DNA of 64,000 nt from an uncultured Clostridium sp. (GTDB taxonomy: Bacteria > Bacillota > Clostridia > TANB77 > CAG-508), in assembly GCA_948465565.1 (NCBI GenBank), contig CAOJXR010000006.1, positions 1-64,000 on the forward strand. The letters run 5' to 3'. This document shows positions 41,868 to 51,603 of the stretch, piece by piece (within the stretch, counting starts at the first letter, position 1; every line of letters begins with the position of its first letter). Position numbers and translations under genes: made by a program. A model generated the notes under the pieces. That model searched no databases, had not been told where the DNA came from, and worked only from the letters and a program-made list of their open reading frames with translations.

Positions 41868-42530
41868 GTGAAGAAAAAAGACCCTAACATGCTAAATAAA
41901 AGAGAAAAATCAATATTAAAATTTATCGAAAAACAAATAAAATTAAAAGGATATCCACCTTCTGTTAGAGAAATTGGAAAAGCTGTTGATTTAAAATCTA
42001 CTGCAACAGTTCATGGATATTTAAATCAATTAGAACAAAAAGGATATATTAAAAAAGAACAACAAAAAGGAAGAACTTTAAAATTATTGAAAGGTGGAGC
42101 TCTTGAAAATCAAGAGACATTTACACCAAGTGATAAACCTGTTTATACAGAGAAGGAATTAGTTGAGGTTCCTGTAATTGGTAAGATTACTGCTGGTGCA
42201 CCAATACTTGCAGTTGAGAATGTAACAGATACTTTCCCAATTCCAATAGATTTTGTTGGAAATAGTGAAAGTTTTATGCTTACTGTTAGAGGAGAAAGTA
42301 TGATAGAAGCTGGAATTTTGGATGGAGACTATATATTAGTTAAAAAACAAAATGTGGCTATGAATGGAGAAATAGTAGTTGCTTTAATAGGAGATGAAGC
42401 AACGGTAAAAACTTTCTATAAGGAAAAGGATCATATTAGATTACAACCAGAGAATTCAACTATGGATCCAATTATTGTTCCAGATTGTCAAATACTTGGT
42501 AAAGTTGCTGGTGTATTTAGAAAAATGTAG
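41868..42530 (+). CDS. lexA: SOS repressor LexA
   Basis: A 220 aa protein. An N-terminal winged helix (about 8-72, [20 protein letters not shown]) and a C-terminal S24 self-cleavage domain are present. The cleavage site Ala109-Gly110 (KITAG), nucleophile Ser144 (RGESM) and Lys181 (EATVKTF) are intact. It represses DNA-damage genes until RecA-stimulated self-cleavage. GTG 41868 lies 8 bases after AGGAG; ATG 41862 in the same frame is a close alternative. The upstream SOS box indicates autoregulation. Confidence 0.94.
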   Translation: MKKKDPNMLNKREKSILKFIEKQIKLKGYPPSVREIGKAVDLKSTATVHGYLNQLEQKGYIKKEQQKGRTLKLLKGGALENQETFTPSDKPVYTEKELVEVPVIGKITAGAPILAVENVTDTFPIPIDFVGNSESFMLTVRGESMIEAGILDGDYILVKKQNVAMNGEIVVALIGDEATVKTFYKEKDHIRLQPENSTMDPIIVPDCQILGKVAGVFRKM

Positions 42531-42561
42531 TTAGTAGTGGGTAGAATTACACAATAAAAAG

Positions 42562-42611
42562 ATGCATATAAAATGGGCTATTGTATATGGCTTGTTTTAT
42601 ATGCATTTTTT
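42562..42611 (+). terminator. Terminator after lexA
   Basis: A 12-bp perfect stem ATGCATATAAAA/TTTTATATGCAT with a 21-base loop and T-run. Confidence 0.75.
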
Positions 42612-42706
42612 GATTAATCCAGATATAATTTTTAATGATAAAAAGATAATCTCTTTAGTTATTATTGAATTATTATGTCTAAAATAATTATTATGGTTAT
42701 ATAAAT

Positions 42707-45040
42707 TTATTTCAGTTCTACTACAGTAACACCCATTTCACCTTCACCAAAAGTGCCATATCTAAAGCTTTTTACATGAGGATGTTTTTTGAGATAGTTT
42801 TGGATGCCTTTGCCAAGAGTTCCAGAGCCTTTTCCGTGTACAATTCTTACGAATTCTAGTCTTGACATTGCTGCATTATCTAAGAATTTATCTACTAAGT
42901 AATTTGCTTCTTCGATATTTAATCCGATAACGTTTATTTCAGTATTTACTTTTTTGGGGGCAAATGTAGATTGATTTTTTTGTATTATTTGTTTGTTTTG
43001 TTCTACTTTTTTTGCTTCTGATAAATCAGTGATGGACATTGTTGTTTTTATATTGTCTATTTGTATATTTACTTTTTTAGATTGATTTGGATAACTTAAT
43101 ATTGTTCCGTTTTTATTAAAAGAAGATACAAATACAACTAAACCTGGCTTTATATCATTTTCATTAATTGGAGTAACTGAGTATTTTTGCTTTTCTGCTT
43201 TTGTAGTTTCTGATAATTCTTTTGATAGTTTGTTTCTAAGTTCATTTAATTTTTTAGAATTGTTTTTTTCTAAATTCATTTCTTTTATTATTTCGTTTGC
43301 TTCTTCTTTTGCTTTAAGTAGGATTGATTTTGCTTCTTGTTTAGCCTTTTGGATGTATTCTTTTTGGTTTGTTTCTAAGTATTCTTTTTCTTTTAGTAGG
43401 TTGCTTTTTAATTGTTCAATTTCGATAGAGTTTTTACTTATTTTTTCTTTTTCTGTTTCAAGAAATGCTTTAGAATCATAGATTTCTTTAAGTAAATCTT
43501 CTGTTTTAATTGTATCAGAATTTATTTTAGATTTTGCACTTTCTAAGATTTCGTCTTTTAAGCCTAATTTCTTACTTATTGCAAACGCATTACTTTTACC
43601 AGGTACTCCTATTAATAACTTGTAAGTAGGTGATAGGGTATCTAAATTGAATTCGCAACTAGCATTTTCTACACCTTCTGTTACTAAGGCATATTCTTTA
43701 AGTTCATGATAATGAGTAGTTGCAAGGGTCGTGACTTTATTAGTTCTAAGATATTCTAATATGCTTAGCGCAAGACTTGAACCTTCTATTGGATCTGTTC
43801 CAGAACCTAATTCGTCAACTAATATTAGGCTTTCGGGAGTGGCTGTGTTTACAATATGTACAATATTTTTCATATGAGAAGAGAATGTACTTAGTGATTC
43901 TAGAATACTTTGTTCATCTCCTATGTCAGCAAATATTTGGTCAAAAACATATATAGAGCTTGCTTCAGATGCTGGAATGTGTAATCCACTCATTGCCATT
44001 GTTGTAAGTAAACCAACAGTTTTTAATGTTACAGTTTTTCCACCTGTGTTTGGTCCTGTTATTAATAGAGTAGAGAAATCTTTTCCAATTTCGATTGAAT
44101 TGGCTATTGCTGATTGTGGGTCTAACAATGGGTGAATTGCTTTTTCTAGTTTGATTATTTTTTTGTTATTAATTTTTGGGCAGTTTGCATTTATTGTTTT
44201 GGCATATTTGGCTTTTGCAAATATGAAATCGAGTAAGCCGATTAAGTTATAAGAGTTTTCAAGCTCGTCAGTTATATCAAAAAATAGAGAAGATAATTTT
44301 TGAAGTATTTTTTCTATTTCAATTGCTTCTTGATTTTTTAAATCTGAAAGAGAGTTATTTAGCTCAAAAACTGAAAATGGTTCTATAAAAACTGTAGAGC
44401 CACTTGTTGACATGTCATGTATGAAGCCTTTTATTTCGCTTTTGTATTCAGCTTTTACAGGTATTACAAAACGATTTTGCCTTATTGTGATAATAGGTTC
44501 TTGAACATATTTTGATGATAAAATAGATTGCAATTTGTTTTTTATTTCTCTTTGGAGATTTCTCATTTTTTGCCTGATTTCATAAAGTTCATTTGAGGCT
44601 TTATCATCAATTGTATTTTCATCAAGAATAGAACTCAATATTTTTTCTTCTATTCTAGTATTTGTGTATAGATGTTCAAAATAGCTTGTTAGAATTTCGG
44701 ATTCATTAAGTGCCTCACTTGAATAGTATTCTTTTAATTCTCGTGATGTTTTTAGTACAGCTGTTATTTCTAATAGTGATTTTGCAGATAAGAAGTTTTG
44801 ATTTTTAAGAGAAAGTAAGTGTTGCTCAATATTGTATAATTCACTAATTGGAGGAGTTCCTTTTCTAAATAAAAGTACTACACCTTCTGTTGTTTCTGCT
44901 AAGTATTTTTTTACTTTTTCTTGATTTATATTTGGAAATAGGTTGTTACAATAATTTTTTCCTAGAGTTGTTATTGCAAATGTAGATAATTTTTCTAATA
45001 TTTTGTTAAATTCTAATTTTTCTAAAAAGATTTTTTCCAT
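42707..45040 (-). CDS. mutS2: Endonuclease MutS2
   Basis: A 777 aa MutS-family protein lacking the mismatch-recognition domain. The core (about 1-310) is followed by an ATPase with GPNTGGKTVTLKTVGL and DELGSGTDPIEGSS, a coiled coil (about 510-630) and a C-terminal Smr nuclease domain (INVIGLNIEEANYLVD, then VRIVHGKGSGTLGKGI). MutS2 suppresses homologous recombination or, in Bacillus, rescues collided ribosomes. ATG 45040 is preceded by AGGGG; the longer frame is unlikely. It is divergent from mreB with separate promoters. Confidence 0.94.
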   Translation of the reverse strand: MEKIFLEKLEFNKILEKLSTFAITTLGKNYCNNLFPNINQEKVKKYLAETTEGVVLLFRKGTPPISELYNIEQHLLSLKNQNFLSAKSLLEITAVLKTSRELKEYYSSEALNESEILTSYFEHLYTNTRIEEKILSSILDENTIDDKASNELYEIRQKMRNLQREIKNKLQSILSSKYVQEPIITIRQNRFVIPVKAEYKSEIKGFIHDMSTSGSTVFIEPFSVFELNNSLSDLKNQEAIEIEKILQKLSSLFFDITDELENSYNLIGLLDFIFAKAKYAKTINANCPKINNKKIIKLEKAIHPLLDPQSAIANSIEIGKDFSTLLITGPNTGGKTVTLKTVGLLTTMAMSGLHIPASEASSIYVFDQIFADIGDEQSILESLSTFSSHMKNIVHIVNTATPESLILVDELGSGTDPIEGSSLALSILEYLRTNKVTTLATTHYHELKEYALVTEGVENASCEFNLDTLSPTYKLLIGVPGKSNAFAISKKLGLKDEILESAKSKINSDTIKTEDLLKEIYDSKAFLETEKEKISKNSIEIEQLKSNLLKEKEYLETNQKEYIQKAKQEAKSILLKAKEEANEIIKEMNLEKNNSKKLNELRNKLSKELSETTKAEKQKYSVTPINENDIKPGLVVFVSSFNKNGTILSYPNQSKKVNIQIDNIKTTMSITDLSEAKKVEQNKQIIQKNQSTFAPKKVNTEINVIGLNIEEANYLVDKFLDNAAMSRLEFVRIVHGKGSGTLGKGIQNYLKKHPHVKSFRYGTFGEGEMGVTVVELK

Positions 45041-45075
45041 GTTGTACCCCTTAAAAATAATTTTAAATCTTAGCA

Positions 45076-45104
45076 ATTATCTCATAAAAACATAGGAAAA
45101 TCAA
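45076..45104 (-). promoter_or_regulatory. Promoter of mutS2
   Basis: On the minus strand TTGATT, 17 bases, GATAAT. Confidence 0.5.
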
Positions 45105-45242
45105 TTATAATGGTGAAAGTAGATAAAATTGGAATATTTTTCTTAAAAGTATGCAAAATAAAAAATAAATAGCGTAAATATACTGTGTGCTTGGGATTGC
45201 TGGAATGGTAAAAAAATAAGAAGAAAAAACTTTAGAAAAGAA

Positions 45243-45271
45243 TTGAAATTTGAATAGATGTGTAATATAAT
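45243..45271 (+). promoter_or_regulatory. Promoter of mreB/mbl
   Basis: TTGAAA, 17 bases, TATAAT, 46 bases before the start codon. Confidence 0.65.
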
Positions 45272-45317
45272 CGTAACAACTTTGTAAACCAAGTGTAAAT
45301 GAGAAAGGAAGAGGCGG

Positions 45318-46307
45318 ATGTTTGGACAAGATATTGGTATTGATTTAGGAACTGCAACTGTAATTGCATATGTAAAAGGTAAAGGAATTGTACTTAGAGA
45401 GCCTTCAGTGGTAGCTGTAAATAGTACAAGCAAGGAAGTTTTAGCTGTGGGACATGAAGCAAGAAGAATGCTTGGTAGAACACCGGGAAATATAGTGGCT
45501 ACTAGACCACTTAGAGATGGAGTTATATCAGATTATACTGTTACTGAAAAGATGCTTAAATATTTTATAAGTAAGATAGGTGGAAAGTTTTTATTTGCGC
45601 CTAGAATTATGATTTGTATTCCATCACAAGTTACTGAGGTTGAGAAAAAAGCGGTTATTGATGCTGCTTCAAATGCTGGAGCTCGTAAAGTTTATTTGAT
45701 TGAGGAACCAATTGCTGCTGCTATTGGTGCTGGAATAGATATATCAAAACCATGTGGAAATATGATTGTTGATATTGGTGGAGGAACTACTGATATTGCG
45801 GTTATTTCTCTTGGTGGTTCTGTTGTGAGCACTTCTCTTAAAGTAGCTGGAGATAAATTTGATGAGGCAATTGTTAGATATATAAAGAGAAAATATAATG
45901 TTATGATTGGTGAAAGAACAGCTGAAGATTTGAAAGTTAATGTTGGTTGTGTATATCCTAAAATACAGGATGTTGAAATGGATATTAGAGGTAGAGATTT
46001 AATTACAGGACTTCCAAAGACTATTACAGTTCATTCAAGTGAAATGATGGAGGCTTTAGAAGAGCCTGTTAATATGATAATTGATGCGGTTCATTCTGTT
46101 CTTGAAAAGACACCACCAGAACTTGCGGCTGATATTAGTGATAAGGGAATTTATATGACTGGTGGAGGTTGCTTGATTGATGGTTTAGATAAGCTTTTAC
46201 AAGATAGAACAGGAATTAACGTTATGATTGCAGAGGATGCTGTTTCTTGTGTTGCTCTTGGAACAGGAAAAGCTCTAGATAATTTAGATACAATTGATAG
46301 AAAATAG
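45318..46307 (+). CDS. Rod-shape-determining actin homologue MreB/Mbl
   Basis: A 329 aa bacterial actin that guides the elongation wall machinery along the inner membrane. GIDLGTATV (7-15) is phosphate-1, DIGGGTTDIAVISLGG phosphate-2, and YMTGGGCLIDGLDKLL the adenosine motif. The protein lacks neighbouring mreC/mreD, so it is more probably the Mbl or MreBH paralogue than the mreBCD one. This cannot be decided here. The start follows AAAGGAAGAGG. Confidence 0.92.
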   Translation: MFGQDIGIDLGTATVIAYVKGKGIVLREPSVVAVNSTSKEVLAVGHEARRMLGRTPGNIVATRPLRDGVISDYTVTEKMLKYFISKIGGKFLFAPRIMICIPSQVTEVEKKAVIDAASNAGARKVYLIEEPIAAAIGAGIDISKPCGNMIVDIGGGTTDIAVISLGGSVVSTSLKVAGDKFDEAIVRYIKRKYNVMIGERTAEDLKVNVGCVYPKIQDVEMDIRGRDLITGLPKTITVHSSEMMEALEEPVNMIIDAVHSVLEKTPPELAADISDKGIYMTGGGCLIDGLDKLLQDRTGINVMIAEDAVSCVALGTGKALDNLDTIDRK

Positions 46308-46387
46308 TGTTACTGATTTACTTTTAGAAGGATAAAATATGGAGAATAAGATGAAAAAAGTTTCTTTTTTTACTTTGCGGTTGTAAA

Positions 46388-47623
46388 GTGAATCAATATG
46401 AAACAAATGGAATGGTTCAAAAATTAATTGATAAATTTGAAATTGTTAAGCCTGATGAAAAGGCTGATATATATATAATAAATACATGTAGTGTAACTAA
46501 TATGTCTGATAGAAAGTCTAGACAAATGTTACGAAGGGCTAAGGAATTAAATCCAGAAGCGCTGGTTATTGCTGTTGGTTGTTATGCTGAAACTGCAAAG
46601 GAAGAGGTTGAAGCTATTCCTGAGGTTGATTTGGTTTTAGGAAATTTTCAAAAGGCTAATATTGAGAAATATATTGAGGCATATATTGAGGGAAAGCAAT
46701 TAGATGAAAAAGCTGTAGAAAGTTATTTTTATGATTTTGGAACGGTTACATATACTGAGAAGACGAGAGCTGTTATAAAGGTTCAGGATGGATGTAATAA
46801 TTTTTGTTCGTATTGCATTATTCCATATGCTAGAGGGCGTATATGTAGCAGAAAGCCAGAGAGTGTTATAGAAGAGATTAGAGAAATTGCTAAGATTGGA
46901 ATTAAGGAAGTTGTAATTACAGGAATACAGGTTTCTAGTTATGGAAAAGAGTTTGAAAATAATTATAGACTTATAGATTTGCTGGAAGATATAAATGAGG
47001 TTGATGGTATAGAGAGAATTCGATTGGGTTCGCTTGAACCACTTATTATTACTGATGAGTTTTGCGAGAGATTAAGAAAAATAGATAAAATGTGCCATCA
47101 TTTTCATTTATCTTTGCAAAGCGGTTGCGATAAAACTTTGAAAGAGATGAATAGAAAGTATACAATTGCTGATTTTAAGGATGTTGTTAGTAGATTGAGG
47201 AAATTGTATGATGATGTTATTTTGACAACCGATATTATTGTTGGCTTTCCAAATGAAACTGATGAAGATTTTGAAATGACATATCAATTTTTAAAGTATA
47301 TAAAGTTTTATAAAACTCATGTATTTAAGTTTTCACCACGAAAAGGTACTGTGGCGGCTAAGATGAAAAATCAAATTGACGCTAAGATTAAGGAGGAGAG
47401 AAGTAAGAGATTAATTGAACTTTCTTCTGAAAATCAGATACAGTATTTAAAAAGTTATGTTGGAAAAGCTGTGGAAGTTTTATTTGAAGAGGAAGAGAAT
47501 GGAGTTTTAAAAGGGCATACGGCTAATTATATAATGGTTAAGAGCAAACAAGATGCAAGTAAAATAAATGAAATTGTTAATGTTAGAGTTAATAGTTTTG
47601 ACGATGAATTTTTAAATGCATAA
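46388..47623 (+). CDS. mtaB: tRNA t6A37 methylthiotransferase MtaB; 5' end frameshifted
   Basis: A radical-SAM methylthiotransferase that converts t6A to ms2t6A in Lys-tRNA. The open frame (411 aa) has INTCSVTN, VGCYAET and the radical-SAM CNNFCSYC cysteines, then a TRAM domain at the end. The family begins with MKKVxFxTLGCKVNQYE. Here ATG 46351 (and ATG 46339, after AAGGATAAAAT) open into MKKVSFFTL and then hit TAA. GCK VNQYE continues in another frame, reached if one base is removed in the A6 or T7 run at 46354-46371. The nominal GTG at 46388 is the Val of KVNQYE and would lose the first cluster cysteine. Either a homopolymer sequencing error or a genuine indel. Confidence 0.85.
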   Translation: MNQYETNGMVQKLIDKFEIVKPDEKADIYIINTCSVTNMSDRKSRQMLRRAKELNPEALVIAVGCYAETAKEEVEAIPEVDLVLGNFQKANIEKYIEAYIEGKQLDEKAVESYFYDFGTVTYTEKTRAVIKVQDGCNNFCSYCIIPYARGRICSRKPESVIEEIREIAKIGIKEVVITGIQVSSYGKEFENNYRLIDLLEDINEVDGIERIRLGSLEPLIITDEFCERLRKIDKMCHHFHLSLQSGCDKTLKEMNRKYTIADFKDVVSRLRKLYDDVILTTDIIVGFPNETDEDFEMTYQFLKYIKFYKTHVFKFSPRKGTVAAKMKNQIDAKIKEERSKRLIELSSENQIQYLKSYVGKAVEVLFEEEENGVLKGHTANYIMVKSKQDASKINEIVNVRVNSFDDEFLNA

Positions 47624-47696
47624 AACTATATAAAAATCAAGAAAAATTATGCTTTTATGTTTAGATTTGGCTGGTTTGGGAAAAATATAAAAAGTA

Positions 47697-47725
47697 TTGC
47701 ATTTCTAAAGTTTTTGATATAGAAT
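47697..47725 (+). promoter_or_regulatory. Promoter of the gapA operon
   Basis: TTGCAT, 17 bases, TAGAAT; the coding start is 58 bases downstream. Confidence 0.55.
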
Positions 47726-47730
47726 ATGCA

Positions 47731-47748
47731 TGGTCAGAGATATGACCA
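47731..47748 (+). promoter_or_regulatory. Operator-like palindrome at gapA start of transcription
   Basis: TGGTCA, 6-base spacer GAGATA, TGACCA, located 6 bases after the -10 box. The geometry (two 6-base half sites, 6-base spacer at the transcription start) is like the GGGAC-N6-TGTCC CggR sites of Bacillus, but the half-site differs and no cggR gene is here. Confidence 0.45.
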
Positions 47749-47783
47749 AATTTAAGTGATTATAAATCAAAGGAGGAATTTAT

Positions 47784-48800
47784 ATGTCAGTAAAGGTAGC
47801 CATAAATGGATTTGGACGTATAGGACGTCTTGCATTTAGACAAATGTTTGGAGCGGAAGGATATGAAATCGTTGCGATTAACGACTTAACAAGTCCTGAC
47901 ATGTTAGCTCATTTATTAAAATATGATTCTGCACAGAAAAGATATGAAAAAGCAGATACAGTTGTAGCTGGTGAAGATTCTATAACTGTAGATGGAAAAA
48001 CAATAAAAATATATGCAGAGAAAGATGCTGCAAATTTACCTTGGGGAGAAATAGGAGTAGATGTTGTTTTAGAGTGTACAGGATTTTATACAACTAAAGA
48101 AAAAGCTTCAGCTCATATTACAGCGGGAGCTAAAAAAGTTGTTATTTCTGCACCAGCTGGAAAAGATTTACCTACAGTTGTTTTTGGTGTAAATGAAAAC
48201 ATTTTAACACCAGAAGATACAATTATTTCAGCAGCTTCTTGTACAACAAACTGCTTAGCACCAATGGCTAAAGCATTAAATGATTTTGCACCAATTCAAT
48301 CAGGAATTATGACAACAGTTCATGCTTATACAGGGGATCAAATGGTACTTGATGGACCTCATAGAAAAGCTGATTTGAGAAGAGCTAGAGCTGCTGCTGT
48401 TAATATTGTTCCAAACTCAACAGGTGCTGCTAAAGCTATAGGATTAGTTATTCCAGAATTAAATGGAAAATTAATTGGTTCAGCTCAAAGAGTTCCAGTT
48501 CCTACTGGTTCTACAACAATATTAATTGCTACTGTTAGAGGAAATGATATTACTCCAGAAGCAATTAATGCAGCTATGAAAGCTGCTTCAAATGCATCTT
48601 TCGGATATACAGAAGAGCCATTAGTTTCTTCTGATATAATTGGAATTAATTATGGTTCATTATTTGATGCTACTCAAACTATGGTAACAAAAGTTGAAGA
48701 TGGTTTATACCAAGTTCAAGTTGTTAGCTGGTATGATAATGAAAATTCTTATACAAGCCAAATGGTTAGAACAATTAAGTATTTTGCTGAATTGAATTAG
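47784..48800 (+). CDS. gapA: Glyceraldehyde-3-phosphate dehydrogenase
   Basis: A 338 aa NAD-dependent GAPDH: glycolytic oxidation of glyceraldehyde-3-phosphate to 1,3-bisphosphoglycerate. The NAD-binding GFGRIGR is at 9-15, the catalytic Cys in [12 protein letters not shown], and His in HAYTGDQ. The length is usual. The ribosome binding site is AGGAGG. It is the first gene of a glycolytic series gapA-pgk-tpiA-gpmI(-eno), with a palindrome at its transcription start and a stable hairpin after its stop. Confidence 0.96.
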   Translation: MSVKVAINGFGRIGRLAFRQMFGAEGYEIVAINDLTSPDMLAHLLKYDSAQKRYEKADTVVAGEDSITVDGKTIKIYAEKDAANLPWGEIGVDVVLECTGFYTTKEKASAHITAGAKKVVISAPAGKDLPTVVFGVNENILTPEDTIISAASCTTNCLAPMAKALNDFAPIQSGIMTTVHAYTGDQMVLDGPHRKADLRRARAAAVNIVPNSTGAAKAIGLVIPELNGKLIGSAQRVPVPTGSTTILIATVRGNDITPEAINAAMKAASNASFGYTEEPLVSSDIIGINYGSLFDATQTMVTKVEDGLYQVQVVSWYDNENSYTSQMVRTIKYFAELN

Positions 48801-48821
48801 TAATTATATATGTTTATGGGC

Positions 48822-48853
48822 TATAGGGATTGCTGATTTTGGCAATCCCTATA
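48822..48853 (+). repeat. Stable hairpin between gapA and pgk, no U-tract
   Basis: A perfect 12-bp stem TATAGGGATTGC/GCAATCCCTATA with an 8-base loop, followed by AGAGAATTTTA. Lacking Ts, it probably stabilises or separates the gapA message rather than terminating it. Confidence 0.65.
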
Positions 48854-48910
48854 AGAGAATTTTACGAAGAGAAAAGTGCAAATCTAGATTGTACTTGGAA
48901 AGGGATTAAA

Positions 48911-50098
48911 ATGAATAAGAAAACTGTTAGAGATATAGATGTACACGATAAAAAAGTTTTAGTAAGATGCGATTTTAATGTACCTTACAATTCAGATAGA
49001 GTGATTACAGATAATAGAAGAATTGTTGCTGCATTGCCAACAATTAAATATTTATTAGATAATAATGCAAAAGTTATTTTATGTTCTCATTTAGGTAGAC
49101 CTAAGGGAGAAATTAAACCTGAATTTTCATTAAATATAGTTGCTGAAGAATTGTCAAAATTATTAGGACAAGAAGTTAAACTTGCTAGTGATGTTGTTGG
49201 CGAATCTGCACAAAAATTAACCTCTGAAATGAAAAATGGGGAAGTTGTTTTACTTGAGAATGTTAGATTTGAAGCTGGTGAAGAGAAAAATGATGTAGAA
49301 TTATCTAAGAAATTTGCAAGTATGGCTGAAGTATTTGTAAATGATGCTTTTGGTACAGCTCATAGAGCTCATAGTTCTACAACTGGTGTTGCTGAATTTT
49401 TACCAGCAGTATCAGGTTTCTTAATTGAAAAAGAATTGAAATTCTTAGGAGAGCCTTTGAAAAATCCAGAAAGACCTTTTATGGCTATAATTGGTGGAAA
49501 GAAAGTTTCTGATAAGATTGGTCCTATAGAGGCTTTATTAGAAAAAGTTGATGTTTTAATGATTGGTGGAGCTATGGCTTACACATTTTATAAATCAATG
49601 GGATATAATATAGGAAACTCTTTTTGTGAATTAGATAAATTGGATTTAGCTAAAAGTATAATGGAAAAGGCTAAAGAAAAGGGTGTTAAATTATTATTAC
49701 CTATAGATAATAAAATTGGTAAAGAGTTTGATCCAAATACAGAAAGTAAAAATGTAAAGTGTACAGAGATTCCAGATGGTTGGGAAGGATTTGATATTGG
49801 AGAAGAGACTATCAAAGCTTATTCAGAAGAGTTAAAGAATGCTAAAACTGTTATTTGGATGGGGCCTTTAGGATTGTTTGAATTTGACCAATTTGCTATT
49901 GGAACAAATTCAATTGCTCAAACTTTGGCTGATATTGATGCTGTAAAAATAGTTGGTGGTGGAGATTCTGCGGCTGCTATTGAGAAAGCTGGTTTATCAG
50001 ATAAGTTTACTCATATTTCTACTGGTGGTAGTGCATCACTAGAGTTTATTGAAGGAAAGAATTTACCAGGAATTGAAGCTTTACAAGATAAGGAATAA
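48911..50098 (+). CDS. pgk: Phosphoglycerate kinase
   Basis: A 395 aa enzyme that makes ATP from 1,3-bisphosphoglycerate. The N-domain has RCDFNVP and the SHLGRPKGE substrate loops; the C-domain has [14 protein letters not shown] and ends with [14 protein letters not shown] and [10 protein letters not shown]. The start at 48911 has GGAAAGGG upstream. The frame open from 48830 runs through the intergenic hairpin and is not used. The next gene starts 5 bases after the stop. Confidence 0.95.
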   Translation: MNKKTVRDIDVHDKKVLVRCDFNVPYNSDRVITDNRRIVAALPTIKYLLDNNAKVILCSHLGRPKGEIKPEFSLNIVAEELSKLLGQEVKLASDVVGESAQKLTSEMKNGEVVLLENVRFEAGEEKNDVELSKKFASMAEVFVNDAFGTAHRAHSSTTGVAEFLPAVSGFLIEKELKFLGEPLKNPERPFMAIIGGKKVSDKIGPIEALLEKVDVLMIGGAMAYTFYKSMGYNIGNSFCELDKLDLAKSIMEKAKEKGVKLLLPIDNKIGKEFDPNTESKNVKCTEIPDGWEGFDIGEETIKAYSEELKNAKTVIWMGPLGLFEFDQFAIGTNSIAQTLADIDAVKIVGGGDSAAAIEKAGLSDKFTHISTGGSASLEFIEGKNLPGIEALQDKE

Positions 50099-50103
50099 AT
50101 AGT

Positions 50104-50790
50104 ATGGATAAGAAAATAATAGTAGGGATAATTGTACTAATAGTTATAGTTGCTTTAGTTGTAACATGTATATTTTTTAAAAAAGATAAAGATAAAATGG
50201 TTATAATGAAAAATAATATTGATACAACACAATATTATGGAAAAAGAGGCAATATTACTGAATTGCAACGTATAAAGTTTTTATCAAAGAATGATGAATA
50301 TTTAGTTGGAATGATGGGGTTACCTGTTTCAAATGAAGTTAAGGTTTTTTCTAATGATGAAATGATTAGATTTGCTTTAAATATTATAGTAGAAAGATAT
50401 TCTGGTATGCTTACTACAAGAAAGAATAAAAAGGGTGTATCTGAATATGTGATAAAAAAAGAGACTATAGATGATATTATTAATGAGTTTTTTGGAATTG
50501 CTGGTAATTCTATTGATGGAAGTAAAAATGAATATTATTCAAGTTCAAATAAGGCATTTTTATTTAATGAAAATTTAGAAAAGACATTATATTATTATCC
50601 AGTTACTCAAGAGAGTAAAGAAAATGGTAATTTTGAGATTACTGCTGATGCTATATTAGTTAGTAGTGGTGATAGAAATGAAATAGAGCAGGCAAAATAT
50701 GAGGGAAAATATTCACAGGATAGAGTTGAGTATACTATTAAATTTGTATTTAATGAGAGTGGATGTTTAGTTTCTTATCAGTATCTATAA
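50104..50790 (+). CDS. Membrane-anchored protein of unknown function in glycolytic operon
   Basis: A 228 aa protein with a single N-terminal transmembrane helix (about 4-25) and an extracytoplasmic domain of about 200 residues. It lies 5 bases after pgk and 33 bases before tpiA. No cysteines pair up and no family is recognised. The domain shows alternating strands and ends VEYTIKFVFNESGCLVSYQYL. Its place between two glycolytic genes suggests it is co-transcribed, but gives no clear functional link. Confidence 0.7.
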   Translation: MDKKIIVGIIVLIVIVALVVTCIFFKKDKDKMVIMKNNIDTTQYYGKRGNITELQRIKFLSKNDEYLVGMMGLPVSNEVKVFSNDEMIRFALNIIVERYSGMLTTRKNKKGVSEYVIKKETIDDIINEFFGIAGNSIDGSKNEYYSSSNKAFLFNENLEKTLYYYPVTQESKENGNFEITADAILVSSGDRNEIEQAKYEGKYSQDRVEYTIKFVFNESGCLVSYQYL

Positions 50791-50823
50791 AATTTTTAAA
50801 TTTCATTTAAAATGGAGGTTTTT

Positions 50824-51576
50824 ATGAGAAGAAAGGTTATTGCAGGAAATTGGAAAATGAACATGTTACCAAATGAGGCTATGGAATATATTGATAGTTT
50901 GTCTAAATTGGTAAAAGATTCTGAAAATGAAGTGATTTTGTGTGTTCCTTATACTGATTTATTTTATTGCTTGATGAGTGCACAAGATACTAATATAAAG
51001 ATTGGTGCTCAAAATATGCATTTTGCAGAAAAAGGTGCTTATACTGGTGAAATTTCTGGTAAAATGCTTAAGTCAATTGGTGTAGAATATGTTATAATTG
51101 GACATTCAGAAAGAAGACAATATTTTGCGGAGACAGATGAGAGTGTTAATAAAAAGATTAAAGCTGCTTTTGAAAATGAGTTGAAGCCAATTGTTTGTGT
51201 TGGTGAGACTTTGGAGCAAAGAGAGTCAGGAATTACAAATGAAATTATAACAAATCAAACAAGACTTGCATTAGAAGGATTAACTAATGAGCAAGTTGAA
51301 AATACGATAGTTGCTTATGAGCCAATTTGGGCTATTGGAACTGGAAAGACAGCTACTTCAGATGATGCAAATGAGGCTGTAAAGGCTATAAGAGAAGAAA
51401 TTAAAAGAATTTATGGTGTTGATACGGCTGAAAAAGTTATTATACAATATGGTGGTAGTGTAAAATCTTCAAATGCGAAGGAGTTATTTGAAACTTCAGA
51501 TATTGATGGTGGATTAGTTGGTGGAGCTAGTTTAGTTCCTGATGAATTCGCAAAAATAGTGAATTTTGAAAAATAA
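50824..51576 (+). CDS. tpiA: Triosephosphate isomerase
   Basis: A 250 aa TIM-barrel enzyme that interconverts dihydroxyacetone phosphate and glyceraldehyde-3-phosphate. Lys11 (GNWKMN), the catalytic His in IIGHSERR and the catalytic Glu in VAYEPIWAIGTGK are present, and the phosphate loop GGSVKSSN follows. The start at 50824 has GGAGG upstream; the frame starting at 50812 begins with the ribosome binding site itself. gpmI follows 27 bases downstream. Confidence 0.96.
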   Translation: MRRKVIAGNWKMNMLPNEAMEYIDSLSKLVKDSENEVILCVPYTDLFYCLMSAQDTNIKIGAQNMHFAEKGAYTGEISGKMLKSIGVEYVIIGHSERRQYFAETDESVNKKIKAAFENELKPIVCVGETLEQRESGITNEIITNQTRLALEGLTNEQVENTIVAYEPIWAIGTGKTATSDDANEAVKAIREEIKRIYGVDTAEKVIIQYGGSVKSSNAKELFETSDIDGGLVGGASLVPDEFAKIVNFEK

Positions 51577-51603
51577 AGTGATAAGAATGGATGGAGAAGA
51601 AAT

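Noticed and set aside
46388..46390. GTG at 46388 as the true start of mtaB
   Set aside because: It corresponds to the Val of the conserved KVNQYE and has no ribosome binding site; the real start is upstream but out of frame.
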